64,000 nucleotides of DNA from assembly GCA_036897095.1 (NCBI GenBank), contig JAYMSP010000066.1, forward strand, positions 1 through 64,000. The letters run 5' to 3'. The position numbers were made by a program, and so were the translations under genes. Under the pieces are notes generated by a model. That model searched no databases. It worked only from the letters and a program-made list of their open reading frames with translations, and was not told the origin of the DNA. The stretch is from Plantago elongata (lineage: Eukaryota > Streptophyta > Magnoliopsida > Lamiales > Plantaginaceae). Shown here piece after piece: positions 25,428 to 38,477 of this stretch. How positions within the stretch are numbered: the first letter of the stretch is position 1; every line of letters starts with the position of its first letter.

Positions 25428-28400
25428 TCAACGATACGTATGCAGGGGAGAACGATGCTTATAGTGGTTTTGAGTACCTTGTTGCTGGTTGGGCCTGGAT
25501 TTAAACTCCTTGGGCCTCTTTTGTATGGTGATTATTCGTTCCAACTTCACCAACACGTCCTCCATATTGGGTCGGTTCTTCGGGTCGGGCTCGATACAAC
25601 TCAATACAAGTGCCCCTGTTTGGTATGCACTTTCGGAAGGGTATTGGCCCTCAAGGCGTGGGTCAATTAGTTTCCTTATCTTCTTTTTGTTAGGAAGGGA
25701 AGGCCTGGCCCAATCAACCAGGTTAACTTGCCCATTGGGCCTATTGAGATCATGGACTCTCAGGCCCGTTAGGAGCTCTAGCAATACCACTCCAAAACCA
25801 TATACATCACTCTTCACATACAAATGACCTGCGACAGTTAACATTCTAAAATGAATAAACTTTATGTACAAAAGAAGCAAAAATTAACCAAATTTCTGTT
25901 CATTTACTTTATTTCAGTCATTAGAAATTACCTGTAGCCATGTATTCGGGAGCAGCATAGCCGTAAGTGCCAACAACCTTGGTACTGACGTGTGAATCTC
26001 CATTTACAGGGCCTAATTTAGCTAGGCCAAAATCTGAAAGCTTTGCGTTGTAGTCCTGTAAAAGATAAGGAATTGTATTCAGTGGCCAAGAAAAGAAACG
26101 CGGGGACATAGACGTTGCTCTGGCATTATCGCTAGGGTTAAGTATCTCACATTGGCTCCAACAAGCACATCGTTTTTCAATAAAGACGACTTACGGAATC
26201 AAGTAAGATGTTAGAGGCCTTGAAGTCTCTGTAAATGACTTGTTTTTCAGTAGAATGCAGCATAGCAAGCCCTCGCGCAGCTCCTATTGCTATTTTTAAC
26301 CTTAGGTCCCATGGTATTGCTTCTCCCGCAGTTTCTGCAATCAAATAGATCGCGGAAATGCAACTGAGAAACTTATATTTTGCACATATTATTTCAATAT
26401 CAAATATAAAGAAAAGAACTCAAACATATATCAATGTAGCTTACTTCTGAAAAGATGAGTTTCCAAGCTCCCTTTCTGCATGTACTCATAGACAAGAAGA
26501 AATTGGTTTTCTTCCCAACAGTACCCCAATAGTTTGACAAGATTTGGGTGACTGAATTTTCCCAAGAATTTTACCTCTGCCTGTACACAGAATCACAGTA
26601 AAAGGGTAAATCAGATCGGTGAAATCAACTCTACACAAATTGCATGAACATGTTGTCCATAAGGATCATACTACTTCATATCCTACTCCTAGCCCAGTTC
26701 CAAAACTGGTACATAATATAATACTATGTCGTGTACTAGACATAACCATAAAATTCGATTTTTCTTAGTACCTAATGTTCAATCTCGATTTGAAACAATA
26801 TCTATGGAGGTAAGTACACTTGGACAGATTTATACATCATCGAAGTCTATACAGTTTTAGTTCGTATATAATGTTTAAAACTCGATTTCAATCCACTCGA
26901 AACGATTATTAAGTACCTTAACCTGAAAGAAAATTTCGTTTCACGAATCAAGTCGAACTCATGTTTGACCCGATCAAAGTCTACCATGTCCTACATTTTA
27001 AATGAGATTAAGTATACATGCATTGAACTAATCGACCTTCAAATTAAAACCAACTGTCCTCCTCGTTTGACTTGTAGTATAAACCGATTGGTCGTTATTC
27101 TTCGAATATCTTTATAAAAAATAATAATTGTACATCTAGAAACAAATTTATAATGTCAAGTGTGTTTGAAAAGCTGTGTTCGAAAAGTTGACATATGAAG
27201 TGACGTGGTCTGTATTTAGGCAATTAGCAATGACATTGACAATTTTAATCAATTTCGTTGATCAATAAGTGACAAATCTAGTCTGTTTCACACCGGGTTA
27301 ATTTACCAAGCAGATGCAAAAATCTCTTTAAAAGTATAATTTTGGATGCATACTGTATAGTATGGTATGGAAGTCGTAATGCTAGTGAAGAGGATTCATA
27401 CCTTACTACCTTACATTATTCGATATATACATGTTTAAAATGATTTACAATGATTCCTAGCTCTACAAAATAATATCTTCGCTTCATTTGCATTGGGGTA
27501 AAGATGGATCCTATGATATACTTCATTTCGAATTGGTAGTTAATATTTTAATAGTTTTAGACCATCAAAGCACATTATATATCTAGCCAACGTTTAAATT
27601 TTAATTTGAATAATCACTCTGCAAACTTCACTTACACAACGAACTCTTCAAATACGTAAAAGTTAACAAGAATTTTTTGTGTGTTGAAATTTAATACATT
27701 GTATTAAAAATATGTTTACAGATATTAACATGTAGATAAAATAAAATGAACTAGTAATCGATATAAAAAGTTCAATACCATCGACAACTTAAATTTTAGT
27801 GATTGTACCATGTGCCAAGTATGGTTTTGATTGTTTCTTCGTGTCTTAAACGGAACATAAAGTATATAATATGGTCCCCATTTTTCATTATTTCCTTAAT
27901 TTCATAAATAGCGTAAGTATATTATATTCAACTGAGATTTAACTTTTAAATGTATGAATGGAAAGGAAGAAAAATAATTCTACAATGTGAACGCAGAAAG
28001 TCCATAACCAAACAAAATACCACAATTTCAAAACAGTATACTAATTAATCAATATCTAGTAAAATTGGCCGGCCAACTACTCATTTGATTTTACTACGTC
28101 ACTAATTACTCAAGATTATCATCATCATAATCATGATTATAATTCTGAACTGTAACGATAAATGGAAAGTGGATTCGTTAATTAACTGTAGCTAGTTAGG
28201 CTAGTTAGCCGTTGACCATTTCCACATGATGATCATAATGCAGACAAACAACAATTTAAAACATCTTTCAACTTAATCAAATCAATTCAACTAATTTTAA
28301 CGTAGAATCAGGATCATGAAGAAAGATTAACGAAATCGAATTACCTGCCATTCTTTAAGACCTTGTTCACTATCTGGATTAGACTTCTTGACAGCTACAG

Positions 28401-28889
28401 GGATTCCAACTCCAACTTTTGATGGTGCATAAGTCTTCTCATCAATCCAACCCTTAAACACCCTCCCAAAACCGCCTTCTCCGAGGACGGTGTCCGGCCG
28501 GAAGTTCCTAGTGGCGCTCTTTAGCTCCGCTAGGGTAAACATCTTCAAGTTCGGCGTCATGATCTGTCCGTTAGGTGGAACATTAATCCCTTCATCGTTT
28601 CTGCCTTGTTCATTGACCGGTGGCTTAGGGTTGCCGTCCTTGCTCTTAACCTTGTGGTTGACATGAGCTAAAGAACAAGTAAAAAAGTTGGTTAGTGCAG
28701 GTATCTTGATCACTCCATATTATAAGCCATAAGGGTACAAGTATCACTTATGCAAGTACGAACTTAGACTAGTCGATTTGACACGAAACATAACACGTAT
28801 AGGACGTGAATACCTGGACTGGGAGGTTTGGTCTTGATCGGAAGGGGAATATTATCGACGGAAACTGGAGTTGTCCAACAATTTCCCAT
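25428..28889 (-). CDS. Receptor-like cytoplasmic kinase, RLCK-VII/PBL type (PIX13-like)
   Basis: Ser/Thr kinases of this group act at the plasma membrane below receptor kinases in immunity and development. Six exons (minus) join in phase: 28889-28814, 28667-28345, 26580-26445, 26334-26195, 26055-25932, 25828-25428, giving 399 residues. The start MGNCW has a glycine for N-myristoylation and a cysteine for palmitoylation, and no receptor or transmembrane part. The kinase has the glycine loop [11 protein letters not shown] (from 88), lysine 119 in [13 protein letters not shown] with aspartate 215, DFG at 233 and AAPEY near 258. The arginine before D215 makes it an RD kinase. The C-terminus ([16 protein letters not shown]) is short and basic. 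Intron 2 is 1.76 kb. The subfamily name rests on memory of the MGNCW-type relatives; activity is expected from intact motifs. Confidence 0.93.
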
Positions 28890-29082
28890 TTCTTCTTGTC
28901 TATTCAAGAGTTTAGCATATGAAGGAAATTAATGGTAGTTAAAACATAAAAGGAAAGATGAACCTGTTGGGTTTGTTCTTGGAACAAGGAAGGAAAGAAG
29001 AAGGAAAAGAGAAGAGGAAGTGATTGGTATTGTTTGGCACGAAGAGATTATATGTGATTCTTCAACTTATTTCACAAGCCAC

Positions 29083-29090
29083 TTTATATA
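29083..29090 (-). promoter_or_regulatory. TATA box of the kinase gene
   Basis: The minus strand reads TATATAAAG here, about 195 bp upstream of the start codon at 28889. A purine-rich leader (GAAGGAAAAGAGAAGAGG on the minus strand is its complement-side reading) lies between. No defence-type cis element was identified with confidence. Confidence 0.5.
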
Positions 29091-29099
29091 GTATGTAGT

Positions 29100-31360
29100 A
29101 CTATATTATTTACAAAAATGGGGACAGATTTTTCTTCTTCAAGGTTGACTTTTTCCAATTGCAATGTTTCTAGTCTCCTTAGTCGTTTCATACAAATATA
29201 TAATGAAACAATTATATTCGAAAATAAATATATCATATTAATTTAATTTCTTTATAATACGATCACTTGAAAATTAGGAATTAGTTTAGTACATACAAGA
29301 TTATTCCCAGATACAAGTGTCGTGACAAAACTACAAAGAAATTACATGTTGCATAATAAGTTGATGACTAGAGTACACTTTTTGCTAAGGAAACATGCAA
29401 TCATCAAAGAATCATGACTACTTGCGAAATCAGACCAACCAAACCCAACAATTATTTTTCCCTTTCTATATAAATAATAATTAATCCACTAATATATTAA
29501 AAATATATATAAAAAACACATATTGTAGCACATTGATTTAAAATTAACAAACTATGAAATATATAATCTGTGCTTGTTCGTGTATTTGTAAAATTAAAAA
29601 ACTCAACTTGTTTATATAAAATGTAATTTGATGACTGTAGCATAAAGAGACTTAACATTCAAATTTATTGTGCTAATTCGTGAATTAGAAAAATATACAA
29701 CGGAACTTTAAAATTATAAAAGCTTGAATACATAATTTATGAATTATATAACTAAATATTGTAAAGACCTTTGTGGTAAGGATTGCCGCTCCGACATCAC
29801 TCAACTCCAATAGCTATGCTTCAAAGTTCAAACATCTAAAAAGTGATACTTTAAAAAAAGACTATCATGTCCACTGGTTGAGCAAATATCATGAACGTGC
29901 CATGCCTTAAAGTTCTATCTTCCCATCTTTGAAAACTTTAATCTTATTCAATGCAATTTAACTATAAGACCCGACTCTTAACACTTTAGCTTATTTTCCT
30001 TAAAAACTGTTAACTTAAACTTGAAACTTGTATTGAAAACTTTCTCCCTAAATGTTTTAAAGCATAACATGATCACGATCTGATCACTTGTCATTGCCCT
30101 ACCTCAATCTGGGGTGGCTTCTTGAAACTGTTGAATGGAAACACTAATCGCACTATAGTCGATACTTTTATATTTGTTACAAATGCCTAGGATGTTATCT
30201 TTACTGGGCATTAATTTTCTTTAATTTAATATATTACTTTATTTTACAATATAAATTTTTTTATAGAGAGGATGAACGATTCTAGACTGAAATCGCGTCT
30301 CAATATATGATCATCTATATATGTGTACAAAGTTGATATTTACACACAACGTAACAATCAATCCAGTTAGTACTCTTAATTAAGCATCAACCGGATCATG
30401 GTACACACAAAATTTGCATACTGCAATTGTCCAATTGAATCATGAAATTTGACCAAGACTAGAGCCAATCAAGGTAATTCAGAAACAAGCTAAAATTATT
30501 GTAAAGTACTACTAGCAAACAACTTATAACCAGATTAAATGAAATGAATAAGATGAGGTTCCATCAAGTCAAACAACATCCTAATCGACCAATCAGATTG
30601 GTCCTTGGACTATTAATTAAAAAATACCATGCCTCAACCATCATCATATAATAAATATATCTACTCAAAACACTTGGAATTAGTTTACACAAAATCAACA
30701 AGTGGACATACATCTTACAACTTAGTTCATAACATAATATCACATACTCAACAATTGAATTACTACTAGAATGAATCTTAAAATGACTTATAAAATCACA
30801 TATCATAGCATAGACAATAAATGCGAATGAATGCTAACAAAAACATATTGTTTCTTAGCGCTGATGTTCAAAGATATGCATAAGTATTCTAATTCGATAT
30901 TGATTCTTTGTCAGCATGCATCTCCGGTGTATCAGCCGCCTCTGTGGGATCTCCGGTGTATCAGCCGCCTTCGATATTGATTGTCTAGGTAGTATCTTAT
31001 GGGAGAGGATGGGAGCATGGAGAAGGCCCAATTGTTAAGAGGCCTTGGTCTGTACTCGCATTAGCATTCCATTCTCTTTTCTAATGCCTTGGTCTGTACT
31101 CGGAGGCCTAATTGGGAGGAGGCCTACTACATGATAGTTAAAGCTCAATTGCTTGTCTATAACTCGATCCCAGTCCAGTCCAAATTTACAAGTCCAGAGT
31201 AGCTAGTGTAGCTCGAAACCGCCACTAAAATCTCAGTTTATCTCAAGACTCTCTTCAACAAAATTAGTTAAAAAGATAGATGGTTAGTCAGTTTTTTCTT
31301 AACAAGATAATCAATCAACTAATCAGCTAGTCTGTTTGAAAATCGGCACCACCTGACAAA
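29100..31360. other. Spacer with a short direct repeat near 30.9 kb
   Basis: No gene is supported. Near 30927-30970 the 20-mer CTCCGGTGTATCAGCCGCCT stands twice about 30 bp apart, and the phrase GCCTTGGTCTGTACTCG stands twice near 31042 and 31086. Both look like small local duplications. Confidence 0.5.
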
Positions 31361-31368
31361 CTTTTTAA

Positions 31369-31511
31369 TATAAAAACTCAACTGAAAAACAAACTGGAAT
31401 AAGAAGAAAACTGCAAAAAAGCTTAACTGCACTCCACTTTACTTCACAAATCTACCAAAATGGACGATCATCACGTTGCTTCCATCATCGCCGCCTTACC
31501 GGATGTGTCAG
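31369..31511 (+). pseudogene. Orphan first exon with TATA box
   Basis: A TATAAAA motif at about 31369 is followed some 85 bp later by ATG at 31460 and a short open frame, MDDHHVASIIAALPDVSG, that ends at a good donor (CAG/GTATTT, exon end 31511). GC content and codon use look more gene-like than the surroundings. I could not find a matching second exon downstream up to 33 kb. It may be the start of a gene with unrecognised exons, or the 5' fragment of a gene destroyed by insertion or deletion. Confidence 0.35.
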
Positions 31512-33082
31512 GTATTTTAGTTCGTTAATTTTGTAATGTGGATTTTGATTGTTTGTGTTTCTTTTTTTTAAACGAAAAAGATGATTCGAACCCGATCTAT
31601 TCGCTTCCCTAAACCTACATAAAATAAATTTCATTAGATAATAACTTGGGATTGTGAGACTGATAAACTTGTTAAAAGTAAAACACAAGTAAAACAGCAA
31701 GTTTCGAAAGATTCTACTTAAACAACAAAGTACACAAATATCAGTTCCAGAGTTCCAGTGGATTAAAGCAGTATCTGAGTCCCAGCAGGGGAGATTGAAA
31801 ATGTACCCAGACAATCAATCAAATGTGACATTAATTACAATCTAAAGGCCTCTTAAATCTGTGTTAAATGGGCATTACCAGTCCAAGATCAAGATTTGAG
31901 TCTCTAAAGACTAACACGTATAGAATACCATAAAGCTCTAAAAAGTAAAACAATGATTTCTTCATCTAAACAACACAAAGATCAAAAGTTGAAGCATTAA
32001 TCATAATTCAAATGAAATTCCATGCCAGAAGCACACACAACTAGCCTTAAATCAAAACTAAGTCGACCAAACCATTGCATCTCAAGTTCTCAACTTCCAA
32101 AAAAGAGAATAATTTCAGCAAGAAACCACAATTCGAATGGAGAGAAGATTACCTGTGGATGGAGGCATGGAGCTGGACGGATGATGATGAAGGAATCGAA
32201 GACGTCCAATTCGAATGAACAAAAATCGATTTCGGAGATCAAAAGTCGCGAGACTCGCGACGATGAAGAAGAAGAAGACAACCCATCAATTCGATGACGG
32301 ATCAGATAGATTGGTATCACCGTATCAAACTATTAGCCCATCAATTCGATTTGGAGAAGAAGACAGCAGATAGCCAGATGAAGAAGGAACGAGATGAAGA
32401 AGAAGAAAAAAGGATCGGATATAACTGGTTGTATGGGTTGAAATGGACTGATTAATTGTTACGGGTTTAGCATCTGTATTCGACCCGTAAAAAAATTTCA
32501 GGTTGGGTACGGGTTCGTGTTTCATAACTCGTAAATGAGCTTTAGATTTCTATCCACGGATTCTTTTAAGTTTCAGGTTGGGTCGAGTTCCTGCTCATTT
32601 CATTTACAAGACTACTTCTACCAACTGTAGTGGTGGTGGTGAGCTTGTCACTGTGTACTAAAACAAAGGAATGCCATTCCTAAGTTGAACATTCCAGACT
32701 AAATTCCATTATAATATTGAAAGGTTAGCTCAAACAAATACTCAAAAAGGTGCACCACCAAGTCACCCAACCAAGATTCACAAGACATGGCAAAGAAATA
32801 ATGCTATGCAACAACAGATGTAATTCACAAGAATTCAATTTACATAAAAACAGTACTAAAATTGCAAACCAGAATGGCAGAACGTCATCTTTTTTACTAA
32901 GCAAAAGAAAAGTTTAGGCTATCAGACACATAGCCTCCCTCAATACCACATATTCTGGAGACAAAACCAACTAACAATCCAATTCCTTGCAATATATTGT
33001 TTCATTTCTAATGATTTTTAGTAGCACCAGTAACTACATTTACCATAACCAAAACATTCGAGTTCCAGAAGACAATTCAAGA
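31512..33082. other. Spacer with a possible 5' UTR exon on the minus strand
   Basis: Between about 32420 and 32152 the minus strand has a CT-rich, leader-like stretch (repeated CTTCTT, two ATCGAATTGATGGG phrases) ending at a donor-like CACAG/GTAATC. It could be the leader of a lost or unrecognised gene. No coding exon follows that I can support. The rest holds 3' sequence of neither neighbour with certainty. Confidence 0.3.
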
Positions 33083-33846
33083 TCATTTCTTCCTCACAGT
33101 TCTAGCTCCAACTTTCCTTGCAGTAACCCCAACTGTTTTCTCAAAACTCATAGCCATAGGAAACGGAGGCTTCTTGTTCTCCTTCACACTACTGCTCCTA
33201 AGCGAATACCTCGGCGTTGGAGCCACCCTCCGCTCCGTCATAGGTGTGGACACCGACTCCGCCACAGTCTTCCTACGAACACCATCAAACTTCCTAACCT
33301 CACCCCTTTTCTTGGTCGTCGAATCAACTCTAACACCGAGATCATAGCCACTCTTCTTCTCATACCCCTCCATCTCGCCTTTCTTCCTCCTAAGCCTCTC
33401 GTTTCTCCTAGCCGCATACTCATCATAAAACCTCCCCCTCTCAAACAAAGGAGCACCAAAACCATTTCCATCCAAACCAATTTCCTCTCCTTCAAGATCA
33501 TTCTGCACCATCTTGGCTAGAGCTCTCAAATCACAAGAAACCGTGTGGTAACCCGGCCGAAGCTCCTTTTCAACATCCATGCTGCGATTCGGCTTCTGGG
33601 ATTTTGTCAACGACCCTGTTTCTCTCAAACGATTAAACCAAACCACATAGTACTAATTTACAACTTTTGAAACAAAGCAAGAAAATGTTGAATAAAGTTC
33701 AATTCTTTCGATTCAAAAGTACTACCTGGAGGAGTCTGAGCAGCGTTATTAGCAGTCGACTGAAGCAGGGAACGACGAGGGCGAAGGCTGATCGGAGATC
33801 TTGGAAGAGGAGGTCTTCCATTGGATCGCAACATCATCTTTGACAT
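33083..33846 (-). CDS. Uncharacterised basic plant protein (217 aa)
   Basis: Two exons (minus), 33846-33726 and 33615-33083, join in phase through CCTCCAG/GTAGTA and AAACAG/GGTCG. The protein begins MSKMMLRSNGRPPLPRSPIS and is rich in arginine, lysine and serine. Its central part has two blocks that look conserved: VSCDLRALAKMVQNDL, and FERGRFYDEYAARRNERLRR, which is probably helical. The C-terminus (KVGARTVRKK) is strongly basic and could serve as a nuclear localisation signal. There is no membrane segment, signal peptide or known catalytic motif. I recognise it as a plant-only family in style but cannot give a function. The antisense frame at 32987-33520 is a shadow. Confidence 0.8.
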
Positions 33847-33885
33847 GATTTTTCAATGTGTTGAGTACAGAGTAGTGTAGTAGTC

Positions 33886-33891
33886 TTTATA
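33886..33891 (-). promoter_or_regulatory. TATA box of the basic-protein gene
   Basis: The minus strand reads TTTATAAAG about 40 bp upstream of the start codon at 33846, implying a very short 5' UTR. A second site further upstream is possible. Confidence 0.4.
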
Positions 33892-34269
33892 AACCAAAAG
33901 AGAGCAAAAATGGTTAATTGGGATTTTCTTGATGAAAGAAAAGGGAGAAAGAAGGAATGAGATTTTGGAATAAGGTTTTATGTTGGCTTTGATTAGGGTT
34001 TCAACATTGAAAAAGAGGAGCGTCTCTAACGGTCAAATTATTGGATTTTGCTCGGGTTTAAATTGAAATTGGGCCGTTGATTGAGATTTCTCCATGTCAA
34101 TGATTTTAGTGCGTTACGTACTTCATCACACATAAACCGACTTGTATCATTTTGTATTTTAATGTAAAATTACTACTTTTGAATAAATAAGATCACTCCG
34201 AAGTGGAAGAACAATTATATAGAGTGGAATTATCTGATAGTGTATAAATCGGATTAAGGTCAAGTTTGA

Positions 34270-37200
34270 AGATTAGGCAGGGCCGTCTTCGAGAATTGAG
34301 GGGCCATGTTCAAAAAAATTAAACGAGGCCTAACATTATACGCGATATTAAGTAAAAAAATTTATAAACGTGCAAAACATCCAAGATCAACCGTTACAAG
34401 TTTGAAGATTAGGCTCGGTCCTCCAAGTCTAGAGAGTATTATATTTAGTGGTAGGTGCTTACATTTACAAGGCATAAATGCCCTGAATTTATAGGGCAAT
34501 CCCACCGGAAGTTTGGCTCTGACAACTCGGAGTTATGTCGGACTAGCGGTGTGGAGGCACGTGGTGCCGGAACTAGGAGGCGTGTTTCTAGCACGGATCC
34601 AAAAGTACAACTGTCAGGGACTGACGTCATAAAGTACATCATAGGGTCGGAACATCGACGGATCGGACCACACTTTAGCGAAGACGACTATGGTTCTTGG
34701 TTAAGGGGTTGAGTCCTATTGCTTCGGACCTTAGGTATTGTGGGTCGAAATTCCATTATTCGGATTAGAACTCTTCGAAAATGTCCTAGCTCGAGAGATC
34801 GTCTTAGTGCGTCTCAGATCGTTTTACGGACTTAATAGTACATATCATAAGTCCCCCTCAGTTCTCGAGAATCTCAGTAGGAGATTGTTGAAAAATTTTA
34901 TTCTCATATTCCGAAGCCTCTTTTGAATCGGGAACTTTTTTGCTTTCTTGGTTCGACCCGATTCGATCCGTTTTGGTCCAATTATCAGTTGACGTGGGCT
35001 TTTGAGGTTTTGGACTCTTCTCGAAAGTCTTGACCCATGCCCAATTCATATAGATATGCCAAGCTGGTAGACACGTGGCGATATATGAATGAGTTTTCGT
35101 AGCTATAAATACCCCTCAACTCACTTTGTCCTAAATCATCATTCTTCAAGTGCATAAAGAATTTCTCTCTCTATCGTGGAGATAGTTCTGGCCCTGGTTC
35201 GATCGTCGGTAGTAGACGACCCGATGAAAATTCTCTCTGCCTCCGGGTCAGAATTTTTGTCGGGTCGTCTTCTTCGGACGTATGAGAGGGGCAACATCTT
35301 TGTAGATTCTGAAGTTACTGCCTTTGGTTGTGGATGTTCCGAAGCCTCTTTTGTTCCGAAGAGGTGTAGCTCCGATAGGAGCCTGATTTGGTGTAATACT
35401 CCCTTTGGTCTTTTTAAAGCTTCCTAGCTTTTCTTTTTTGGTGTTTCGCTACAAACTTCATAACCCATAAATGGAAAGTTTTTTAACCACTAACTAATTT
35501 TTTTATTATATCTCTTTCATACTTTATTATCATTTTATTCAATCTCTCTCTTACTTTATTATCCACTTACAATTTACCAACATAATACCACACATAAACT
35601 ATTAAACTATTAATTTACCTTAATTTAAGAGAAAGTAAAGAGGTAGGAAGTTTTTATTGGAATAGAGGGAGTATATGATAAGTCCCCCAAGTCCCGATGT
35701 CACAATATTCTCATATTGTGAGGTCGGAATTCAGCAGTGCATTAGGTTCAGATCCTATCTAGTTGACCTGATGTTAGTTCGACCGGCGAACTAATACGGC
35801 TGTGCGAGTCCGGTCCTTGGTTCGACTCGTCATGATGAGCGGTTGCACATCTTTCGATAATGGATCGAACCGGGGCCCATGGGCCTGGTTAGACCAGCCC
35901 AATAACTTCTATATATTGGTGTGAATATCCTTCCTTTTACCACTTTTGACACTCCTTTGATTTGTAGAGAGATAAAGAAGAATCCGACCATGAATTTAGA
36001 GTGAGAAAATCGATTCCGGACGCAGTCTTCCTTCGGTTCTCTGCTCATCTCTTCCAGTAAGTTTTCCTTTTTCTTGAAGTGTTCTTGTGTCGGATTTTGT
36101 TACTTTAAATGCATTTATTTTCTGCTTCTGTTCTTGCTTGCGTCTCTGGTCGGATGGTCGAGTATGGGGCCTAGGTTTTATGTGAATATATGAGATAGGT
36201 TTCTTGTGTAGATTCCCCTGCTCGGGCCTTGTAGTGATGTCAATGTCCATAGGAGATGAACACTTAGGAGATTTGTACGAGAGTGATTGTGAGGAGGTGA
36301 ATCACAACCCGAACCTAATAATAAATTTAAGTGAATCCGATCAGGGTTAAGATGTTGACGAAGCTCCGCCTCCTCTAGAAGTAAAAGTGATAGGGGTGAA
36401 TCGGAATACTGTTGGACCCTCAAATGCTATTAGACTTCCTTCTTCTCGTATCGAAATCAACCGTCCTTTGGAATCCGAGCCGGTTCCGACCCAAGTCCAA
36501 TTTCCTGACGGTTTTCTTTTCAACATAGGTTACAATTTTAGGGCTTATGAGATCGGACCTCCAAGCATGTCAGACCTACACATCTCTGGAAATGAAGAAG
36601 CCGGTCCTTCTCGGATTCGCTCATTAGAAGATGCTCCGGACACTAATGTGGAGGTGGCCGATTCGTATTCACCGATGTCGTTCGATGAAAACCCAATGCC
36701 GCGTTGTAACCTTTTTGGAACGAACACCGTAATGTCTTCTCCTGAAGCCAAGGCTGAGGTCAAGTCCGAACCAAATGTTCCGAAGGGGAATGGTTTGGAC
36801 TCATCAACACAACACGATTCTAAGTGGGAGAGTGATTCATCCGACAATGATTCGGATGAAGATGAGGGAGGGCCTGACCAACCTATTGATATCGATGGCT
36901 CTGATGATCATGAGTATGCTCAAGATCCGAACTGGGAAGCAGAAACTTGGGATCTTCGGCTTCCGGGAGATCAGCCGATCCTTAATGTGCCAAAGAGGAT
37001 GAAGATTATGAGGCCGAGGAGGAGGAGAAACCTGTAAGTCCGAGGCCCGAAAACACATAGAGAGCTCTGATTATTGCTCCCGAAGTGGGGGAAACTTCCC
37101 GGTCTCAAAGGATGGTGAAGAAGAAAACGGCCAAGGAGTATAAAAATGATAGGGAAGGCCCAATCGGCCCGTTGAGAGGCGATGCTTATTTGAATGATGA

Positions 37201-38465
37201 TTATATCATTCCGATGTGTGCTTCTCAATATGTGGAGGAATCAATTCCGAATCTACATCTTCGGTTTGAAATCCCTGATGATTATGAGATCATAATACTG
37301 GGTCCGAACGACACTTTGTACAATCCGCCAGAAGGATGCCTAAATTTTGTCTCCTTGGCTTTCAAGTGTGGATTTCGGGTTCCGATGATAGAGCCTATAG
37401 CCGACTTCTTTCGATATACCAATTTTTGTTACCTCATGGTCTTGAAACACTAATGTGTTTTGCCATCATCCTTGCTATGAAACAGCAAGTGTTTTCGTAC
37501 CAGAAATTTCCCCAAGTCTATACTATATCCTTGTTCCGAGGCTCTACTTTTTTCTAATTTTCTCCTCGGAAAGGATACATGTTTCTAGATGGCTATGAAT
37601 CTTCTCGTTCTTTTAAATGGTGGCCCAAATACTTCTATATAAGGCATCCGAGTGGAGGTCATTGTTGATCACATTGGAACTCGGGCCATAATTTCTCGTG
37701 ACGGTGATTCGATCCGGACCTTGAAATGGAGAGGATGTCCGCTCTAGGGGTGAACGAGGATGATCCGACCCTCTTCTACCCCTATGTCTTAGACGTTCAA
37801 CCGATGTTGCGGTTGGCAGAGCTAACTACGAGCGATGTTTATTGTGCTAGAAATAAGAGTCTAAGTAAGATCGGTTATTTTTGTATGTATATTTTTGCTT
37901 CGATTTTTAATCCTTCTTTTTCTTTTTCTTTGGACAGGATATTGGATCATGGAAGCCAATAAAGCTGCCTTGGAGAGTCGGGTTGCGCAGCGTGCCAATC
38001 TTCGGAAGAAGTTGGACTCAAGGAAGAAACATTCAGTGAGTCCGGGCCAGTGAGGATAACCCATCAAGATCCTCCAAACGTTGCCTCGGTTCTCCAACCT
38101 CGGGGAGCAAACATAGTTCTGACCCACATGCACAACATACACCGGCTTCTCCTCGGGAATAGGTAATTGGCCCGAATCTCCCGCCTTTTGTTAAAGTTAC
38201 AAGGCATGGTTACTCGACTTCTGTTGATGGAGTCCGAGTCCATGTATCTTTTCCTATCCAGCTAACTCGGAGTCTGGTGCAGGATCAAGCCAAGGCCGTT
38301 CAAACTTCTACTGGCAACAGGCCTCCAAGTTCCGAGTCTACGAGATTGGACCCTTCAAAGGGTGAAAAAGGAAAGCGATTGCGGAGAAAGTCCCTACTTC
38401 CAAGAAAGTCCAATCCGATGTCTCGAAAATGGTTGTTCCTCCGGACACCAGCGTGCTTCGGATAC
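34270..38465 (+). mobile_element. Broken gypsy-type retroelement fossil
   Basis: A 4 kb block of different base composition with pieces of one large element. Near 37085-37450 a protein piece (GPNDTLYNPPEGCLNFVSLA, then FKCGFRVPMIEPIADFF) resembles the plant domain listed as putative gypsy-type transposon (Transposase_28), which in many plants sits in Ty3/gypsy-related, often non-autonomous, elements. An acidic piece (36387-37037) and a basic piece (38277-38468) flank it. Long terminal-repeat-like non-coding sequence with TAAGTCCCCC motifs (34849, 35681) and a TATA box (CTATAAATACCCC near 35103) lies to the left. No reverse transcriptase or integrase was seen. It is clearly broken by several changes and interrupted by a MITE; moderately old. 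Confidence 0.55.
35399..35671. mobile_element. Stowaway MITE inserted in the gypsy-type fossil
   Basis: 273 bp with ends CTCCCTTTGGTC and, on the other strand, CTCCCTCTATTCC, the classic Stowaway (Tc1/mariner) terminus. It is flanked by the dinucleotide TA on both sides (35397-35398 and 35672-35673), the expected target duplication. The interior is AT-rich and non-coding. Because it sits within the retroelement fossil, it is the younger of the two. Confidence 0.85.
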
Positions 38466-38477
38466 TAAAAAAGCGTT

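Noticed and set aside
31575-31600. GATTCGAACCC, resembling a tRNA T-arm read backwards
   Set aside because: No anticodon arm, D-arm or acceptor pairing could be found around it.
32987-33520. 177-codon open frame on the plus strand
   Set aside because: It is the antisense shadow of the basic protein gene at 33083-33846.
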